This document shows positions 7,205 to 10,686 of a stretch of 10,686 nucleotides of DNA, piece after piece. The stretch is taken from contig CALCZO010000105.1 of assembly GCA_937903315.1 (NCBI GenBank), positions 1 through 10,686 of the forward strand, read 5' to 3'. A program made the position numbers and the translations under genes. Under the pieces are notes generated by a model that saw only the letters and a list, made by a program, of their open reading frames with translations, ran no database searches and was not told where the DNA came from. Position 1 is the stretch's first letter. Each line of letters begins with the position of its first letter. The DNA comes from an uncultured Alphaproteobacteria bacterium. GTDB taxonomy: Bacteria; Pseudomonadota; Alphaproteobacteria; Rhizobiales; Beijerinckiaceae.

Positions 7205-7945
7205 ATGACATACGGGGTGGGCATTCTTGTTCGCGACGGGCTGGTGATGATGGCCGATACGCGCACCAATGCCGGTCTCGACAACGTCGCCACCTATCGC
7301 AAGCTGCATCTGTTCGAGGATGCCGGCGAAAAGCTGATGGCGCTGGCCACCGCCGGCAATCTCGCGGTCTCGCAGGCGGCGGTCTCGATGCTGCGCGAGG
7401 GATTCCGCAACCCCGAGACGGACCGGATCGAGACCCTGATCGAGCAGCCGACGATGTTCAAGGCGGCGCAGTTCGTGGGCCATGCGGTGCGCATCCTGCA
7501 TCAGAACGATGCGGCGGCGCTGGAGCGCTCGGGGGCGTCGTTCGAGGTGACGATGCTGCTCGGCGGCCAGTTCGCGGGCGAGGACCCGCGGCTGTTCATG
7601 CTCTACAAGGCCGGCAACTTCATCGAGGCGACGGTGGACACCCCGTATCTGCAGATCGGCGAACACAAGTACGGCAAGCCGATCCTCGACCGCGCGGTGA
7701 CAAGCAACGCCGATCTCTACGATTGCCTCAAGCTCAGCCTCATCTCGATGGATTCGACGATGCGCTCGAACCTCTCGGTCGGCCTGCCGATCGATCTGAT
7801 CGTGCTGCGGCGCGACGAGCCAAACTGGGAGGTCAGCCGACGGATCGAGGCGGGCGAGCCGTATTTCCACGATCTGCGCGAACGCTGGTCCGCTGCGCTG
7901 AGGAAGGCGCACAATGACATCCCGTCGCCGCCCTACGGGCGCTAA
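7205..7945 (+). CDS. Anbu, proteasome-type bacterial protease
   Basis: A 246-residue member of the Anbu (ancestral beta subunit) branch of the proteasome/Ntn-hydrolase family. The ATG at 7205 is chosen because it has a strong Shine-Dalgarno, AGGAAGGGA (7190-7198), six bases upstream. It also gives Met-Thr-Tyr-Gly, so removal of Met exposes Thr as the N-terminal nucleophile. An open frame from 7136 lacks these features. Asp18 in MMADTRTNAG and Lys33 in TYRKLHLF fit the proteasomal Asp17/Lys33 positions. Also typical are LATAGNLAVSQAAVS (47-61), MLLGGQ (117-122), GEHKYGKPILDR (152-163) and SMDSTMRSNLSVGLPIDL (181-198). Published Anbu structures show open or helical assemblies in place of the closed 20S barrel, and peptidase activity is poorly documented. 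It is the last gene of the operon with ATP-grasp, alpha-E and transglutaminase proteins, a recurrent set in proteobacteria. Confidence 0.94.
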   Translation: MTYGVGILVRDGLVMMADTRTNAGLDNVATYRKLHLFEDAGEKLMALATAGNLAVSQAAVSMLREGFRNPETDRIETLIEQPTMFKAAQFVGHAVRILHQNDAAALERSGASFEVTMLLGGQFAGEDPRLFMLYKAGNFIEATVDTPYLQIGEHKYGKPILDRAVTSNADLYDCLKLSLISMDSTMRSNLSVGLPIDLIVLRRDEPNWEVSRRIEAGEPYFHDLRERWSAALRKAHNDIPSPPYGR

Positions 7946-7954
7946 GCCCGGTCG

Positions 7955-8188
7955 TCAGGTCAGCGCCGTTCCGCAGGCCGGGCACACGCCCGCGCCCTTC
8001 GGCACGGCGGCCTTGCAGGACGGGCAGTGCGGCGGATTGAGATTGTCGGTGATGCCGAGATCACGGTCCGCGTTGAACACGCCGGGCATCAGGAACTCGA
8101 TCGGCCGGTCCTTGCCGGAAGTGTAGACAGCCTTCCTGATGCCATAGCGCAGGATGCCAAGGCGGGCGAGCCAGTCGAGCAGTTTCAT
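7955..8188 (-). CDS. Small protein with MKLLDWL N-terminal motif and C-terminal zinc ribbon
   Basis: A 77-residue protein of unknown function. The N-terminal part (residues 1-33: MKLLDWLARLGIL, then AVYTSGKDRPIEF) is closely similar to the gene just upstream on the same strand. The C-terminal part has CPSC-x10-CPAC (Cys55, Cys58, Cys69, Cys72), a compact zinc ribbon likely to bind one Zn. Residues 1-13 can form a short amphipathic helix. No membrane segment is seen. A textbook GGAGG (8196-8200) lies seven bases before the ATG, and the gap from the previous gene is 21 bases, so they are co-transcribed. It converges on Anbu with nine bases between the stops. I do not recognise a named family. 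DNA, RNA or protein binding is possible. Confidence 0.8.
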   Translation of the reverse strand: MKLLDWLARLGILRYGIRKAVYTSGKDRPIEFLMPGVFNADRDLGITDNLNPPHCPSCKAAVPKGAGVCPACGTALT

Positions 8189-8209
8189 GTCCGGTCCTCC
8201 GTCACTCGC

Positions 8210-8404
8210 TCACCGGTCGGTGCTGGCAGGGTCCGACAATGCGATCGCCGGGCCGGGGGCGGCGTCCGGGGCCGTCTCAGGGCCGGCATCGAACGTTCCG
8301 TCATTGGCAAATTCCGCCGGTCTGTCCTTGGCCGACGTGTAGACCGCCGCCGTCGCGCCGGCGCTCAGAATGCCAAGGCGTTTCAGCCAATCGAGCAGTT
8401 TCAT
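8210..8404 (-). CDS. Small paralogous MKLLDWL-motif protein without zinc ribbon
   Basis: A 64-residue protein of unknown function. It shares MKLLDWLxRLGIL, then AVYTSxKDRPxEF, with its downstream neighbour. The C-terminal half is low-complexity (Ala, Pro and Asp rich) and has no cysteines, so it looks like a duplicate that never had, or has lost, the zinc ribbon. The similarity also covers the DNA from the Shine-Dalgarno into the first codons, which supports a tandem duplication and shows that both are genuine genes. GGAGG (8412-8416) is seven bases before the ATG. Both the Shine-Dalgarno and the ATG fall in one arm of a perfect 13-bp inverted repeat (8402-8436). The gene is first in a two-gene unit and follows the RraA-like gene after 112 bases. 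Confidence 0.75.
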   Translation of the reverse strand: MKLLDWLKRLGILSAGATAAVYTSAKDRPAEFANDGTFDAGPETAPDAAPGPAIALSDPASTDR

Positions 8405-8436
8405 GATCGATCCTCCATTGTCCAGGATCGATCATG
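8402..8436 (-). promoter_or_regulatory. Perfect 13-bp inverted repeat enclosing the RBS and start codon
   Basis: On the + strand, CATGATCGATCCT (8402-8414) and AGGATCGATCATG (8424-8436) are exact reverse complements, separated by nine bases. In the mRNA of the small-protein gene (- strand), the 3' arm holds most of the Shine-Dalgarno and the AUG itself, so folding would block ribosome access. It could be an RNA thermometer-like or otherwise regulated translational switch. At the DNA level, each arm contains the palindrome GATCGATC, with centres 21 bp apart (two helical turns), so a repressor binding two sites is an alternative. Confidence 0.6.
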
Positions 8437-8505
8437 CACCACGATTGCGGCACGGGCAGGCCGGAGGATGCCCCATGGACTGCGGCCAAACGTCCCGCCC
8501 CCGGA

Positions 8506-8516
8506 GGGGGGGGGGG
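8506..8516. repeat. Homopolymer tract of 11 G (11 C on the - strand)
   Basis: Eleven consecutive G lie directly beyond the stop codon of the second RraA-like gene. With the CCCCCGGA just before (8498-8505) they can form a GC-only hairpin on the - strand transcript, perhaps a weak terminator. There is no T-tract. Such runs are prone to slippage and to sequencing length errors. Confidence 0.8.
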
Positions 8517-9236
8517 TCAGCGCCCGCTTTTTTTGCGCCAGGCCGCGAAATCGAGCTTCGACTGCTCCTGCGTCGCTGGATAGAGGCCGGTAATCGAACG
8601 CCCCTCCTTCTGCACCATCTCGATGACGAAATCCTCGTAGACGGTCATTTCAACCGCTTCGTCGGCAATGTCATCGGCGATATCGGCCGGGATGACGATC
8701 ACCGCCTCCTGATCGCCGACGATGACATCGCCGGGGAATACCGGCGCATCGCCGCAGCCGATCGGCACGTTGATGTCGATCGCCTCGTTCAGGGTCAGGT
8801 TTGTCGGTGCCGAAGGACGGGAATGGTAGGCCGAGATCGCCAGTTCGGCGATCTCGTGACTGTCGCGGAAACCGCCGTCGGTGACGACACCAGCCACCCC
8901 GCGCACCATCAGGCGGCTGATGAGAATGCCTCCCGCGCTGGCTGCGCGCGCATCCTTGCGGCTGTCGAACACCAGCACCGCGCCGGGCGGGCACGTCTCG
9001 ATCGCCTTGCGCTGGGGATGTTCCGGGTTCTGGAACACGGCCAGCTGGTTGCGGTCCTCGCGCGCCGGCATGTAGCGGACAGTGAAAGCCTCGCCGACCA
9101 TGACGCCGCGGCCAGGATTGAGCGGATGGACGTCCTGAATCGCCTGGTTGCGCAGGCCGCGCTTGTACAGCGCGGTCGCCAGCGTGGCGACGGAAACGGT
9201 TTGCAGCTTGGCGCGGGTCTCGGGCTTCAGGGCCAT
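8517..9236 (-). CDS. RraA-like (HMG/CHA aldolase-type) family protein, copy 2
   Basis: A 239-residue RraA-fold protein and a clear paralogue of the copy at 1676-2377. Shared blocks include KxGLRN, FTxRxxPARED, TDGxxRD, PIGCG and GLYP. Seen: AGGILISRLMVRGVAGVVTD (101-120), Arg124/Asp125 in GGFRDSHEI as the likely substrate and metal site, and PIGCGDAPVFPGDVIVGD (158-175). The start at 9236 is supported by AAGGA (9244-9248), seven bases upstream and overlapping the dehydratase stop codon. The ten-base gap implies translational coupling, and the frame extension to 9407 runs through the dehydratase gene. Co-expression with a sugar-acid dehydratase suggests a step on the resulting 2-keto-3-deoxy acid or a later 4-hydroxy-2-oxo acid, probably aldol cleavage (inference). 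The C-terminus is coded over a run of seven A (8528-8534). Confidence 0.88.
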   Translation of the reverse strand: MALKPETRAKLQTVSVATLATALYKRGLRNQAIQDVHPLNPGRGVMVGEAFTVRYMPAREDRNQLAVFQNPEHPQRKAIETCPPGAVLVFDSRKDARAASAGGILISRLMVRGVAGVVTDGGFRDSHEIAELAISAYHSRPSAPTNLTLNEAIDINVPIGCGDAPVFPGDVIVGDQEAVIVIPADIADDIADEAVEMTVYEDFVIEMVQKEGRSITGLYPATQEQSKLDFAAWRKKSGR

Positions 9237-9246
9237 GACAGGATCC

Positions 9247-10686
9247 TTAGTTGATCGACGGTTCGCCGACCGGCGCGCCGAAATCGGTCTTGAGGAAATC
9301 GAAATCGCAGCCCTTGTCGGCCTGTTCGATGTGGCGGGAGAACATCCAGCCAAAACCGCGCTCGTACTTCGGTGCCGGCGGCTTGAGCGCGGCGCGGCGC
9401 ACGGCAAGCTCGGCCTCGGGCACGCGCATGTTGATGGTCCGGGCGGGAATATCGAGGTCGATCATGTCGCCGGTTTTCACCAGCGCCAGCGGACCGCCGA
9501 TGTAGCTTTCGGGGCTGACATGCAGGATGCAGGCGCCATAGGACGTGCCGGACATCCGCGCATCCGACATCCGCACCATGTCGCGCACGCCCTTTTTCAC
9601 CAGCTTTTTGGGGATCGGCAGCATGCCCCATTCGGGCATGCCGGGGCCGCCGAGAGGGCCGGCATTGCGCAGGATCAGGACCGAATCCTCGGTAACATCG
9701 AGATCGTCGGAATCGATGACCTTCTTCATCTCCTCATAGGAATCGAACACCAGCGCCGGGCCGGAATGCCTCTGGAACCGCTCGCCCGCCGCCGACGGCT
9801 TGATGACGCAGCCATCGGGCGCGATGTTGCCATGCAGCACGGCGAGCGCGCCTTCCTTGTAGATGGCATTGTCGAGCGTGCGGATCACATCGTCGTTGTA
9901 GACTTCCGCCCCCGCCAGACTCTGTTCCCAGGTCTCGCCCGCCGCGTTGATCTGGCTGAGATCGAGCAGCGGCTTCAGCCGCGTGAGCATCCCCAGCATC
10001 CCGCCGGCATAGTAGAAATCCTCCATCAGGTAGGTATCGCCCGAGGGACGGATGTTGGCGATCACCGGCACCTTGCGCGAGGCGGCATCGAAATCGGCAA
10101 GGCCGATGTCATGACCGGCGCGGCGGGCCATCGCCAGGATATGGATGACCGCGTTGGTCGAGCATCCCATCGCCATGGCGACAACGATGGCATTGAGAAA
10201 CGCCGGGCGGGTCATGATCCGGGCCGGCGTCAGGTCTTCCCACACCATCTCGACCGCGCGGCGGCCGGTGGCCGAGGCCATGCGGATATGGGTCGCATCC
10301 GCGGCGGGGATCGCCGAGGCGCCGGGCAGGCAGATGCCGAGAATATCGGCCAGACCGGTCATGGTGGACGCGGTGCCCATGGTCATGCAGACGCCATAGG
10401 AGCGGGCGATGCCCTCCTGCATCTGGTTCCAGTCCTTCTCGGTGATGTTGCCGGCGCGGCGCTCATCCCAGTATTTCCACGCATCAGAACCCGAACCGAG
10501 CACCTTGCCATGCCAGTTGCCGCGCAGCATCGGCCCCGCCGGCATGAAGATGGCCGGCACGCCCGCCGAGGTCGCGCCGAGGATCAGCCCCGGTGTGGTC
10601 TTGTCACAGCCGCCCATCAGCACCACACCATCGACCGGCTGGGAGCGGATCAGCTCCTCGGTCTCCATGGCGAGGAAGTTGCGGTA
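9247..10686 (-). CDS. IlvD/Edd-family sugar-acid dehydratase (5' end outside the window)
   Basis: The C-terminal 479 residues of an iron-sulfur dehydratase. Members remove water from 2,3-dihydroxy acids, giving 2-keto-3-deoxy acids. The frame is open to the right edge (YRNFLAMETEEL...), so the Met at 10668 is internal, and about 100 residues are missing compared with the usual 570-600. Three cluster-ligand cysteines are seen in order: GGCDKT, GVCMTMGTAST and MGCSTNAVIH. The proposed catalytic serine lies in RMSGTSYGACILH. The sequence (GPMLRGNW, GSGSDAWKYWDERRAGNI, PSGxxYLMEDFYYAGG) resembles L-arabinonate/pentonate-type dehydratases more than the branched-chain amino-acid IlvD. The substrate is not certain. 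It is the upstream partner of the RraA-like gene, whose Shine-Dalgarno overlaps its stop. Confidence 0.92.
   Translation of the reverse strand, partial: YRNFLAMETEELIRSQPVDGVVLMGGCDKTTPGLILGATSAGVPAIFMPAGPMLRGNWHGKVLGSGSDAWKYWDERRAGNITEKDWNQMQEGIARSYGVCMTMGTASTMTGLADILGICLPGASAIPAADATHIRMASATGRRAVEMVWEDLTPARIMTRPAFLNAIVVAMAMGCSTNAVIHILAMARRAGHDIGLADFDAASRKVPVIANIRPSGDTYLMEDFYYAGGMLGMLTRLKPLLDLSQINAAGETWEQSLAGAEVYNDDVIRTLDNAIYKEGALAVLHGNIAPDGCVIKPSAAGERFQRHSGPALVFDSYEEMKKVIDSDDLDVTEDSVLILRNAGPLGGPGMPEWGMLPIPKKLVKKGVRDMVRMSDARMSGTSYGACILHVSPESYIGGPLALVKTGDMIDLDIPARTINMRVPEAELAVRRAALKPPAPKYERGFGWMFSRHIEQADKGCDFDFLKTDFGAPVGEPSIN

Noticed and set aside
7788..7797. A GATCGATC in the Anbu coding region as another copy of the hairpin motif
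   Set aside because: It is a common codon pair (Ile-Asp context) in a conserved coding segment, with no paired arm nearby.
8301..8489. A 62-codon - strand frame overlapping the first small protein in another frame
   Set aside because: The MKLLDWL frame has the strong ribosome site and a paralogue. This frame has no such support, although an overlapping upstream AUG in the hairpin's 5' arm exists.
7914..8593. Two + strand frames opposite the small-protein pair (7914-8126 and 8027-8593)
   Set aside because: They mirror the zinc-ribbon and paralogue genes and show no ribosome site or motif.
8370..9254. A 294-codon + strand frame over the second RraA-like gene
   Set aside because: Antisense to a gene with intact motifs and an ideal ribosome site; no recognisable domain.
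8517..9407. Longer start (9407) for the second RraA-like gene
   Set aside because: The extension runs through the dehydratase coding region. The ATG at 9236 has a proper ribosome site and fits the paralogue.

Overview
This window is GC-rich and densely coding. It looks like an alphaproteobacterial chromosome segment: the Anbu-protease operon, the protein families and the codon choice all fit. Sphingomonadales or a relative is plausible, but I cannot fix the genus. No tRNA, rRNA, insertion sequence, integrase or CRISPR array was seen, and no stretch longer than about 120 bases lacks a gene.

Left part (1-3806, all + strand): the 3' part of a MarR-type regulator gene is followed one base later by a flavin-dependent 3-hydroxybenzoate 6-hydroxylase (product gentisate). 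After a short gap with a palindromic operator-like site (1639-1651) comes a second group: an RraA-like aldolase-family protein, a small membrane methyltransferase of the isoprenylcysteine methyltransferase/PEMT type, and a dihydrodipicolinate synthase-family lyase. The RraA-like and DapA-like proteins suggest metabolism of a 2-keto acid from a sugar acid or an aromatic ring. The substrate cannot be read from the sequence.

Middle part (3902-7945, + strand): a compact four-gene operon encodes a circularly permuted ATP-grasp protein, an alpha-E domain protein, a transglutaminase-like protease/amidase and the proteasome-related protease Anbu. This gene set recurs in bacteria. It has been proposed to make, attach or process a peptide, but its product is not established.

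Right part (7955-10686, all - strand): reading leftwards from the right edge, a truncated IlvD/Edd-family sugar-acid dehydratase is coupled to a second RraA-like protein. Then come two tandem small paralogous proteins that share an N-terminal motif, MKLLDWLxRLGIL. Only the second carries a C-terminal zinc ribbon. The start region of the first lies inside a perfect 13-bp inverted repeat that would bury both its Shine-Dalgarno sequence and its start codon in an mRNA stem. This is the most unusual structure in the window.

Overall, two catabolic gene groups of opposite orientation, each with its own RraA-like protein, flank the Anbu operon. The convergent junction between Anbu and the small zinc-ribbon gene is only 9 bases.
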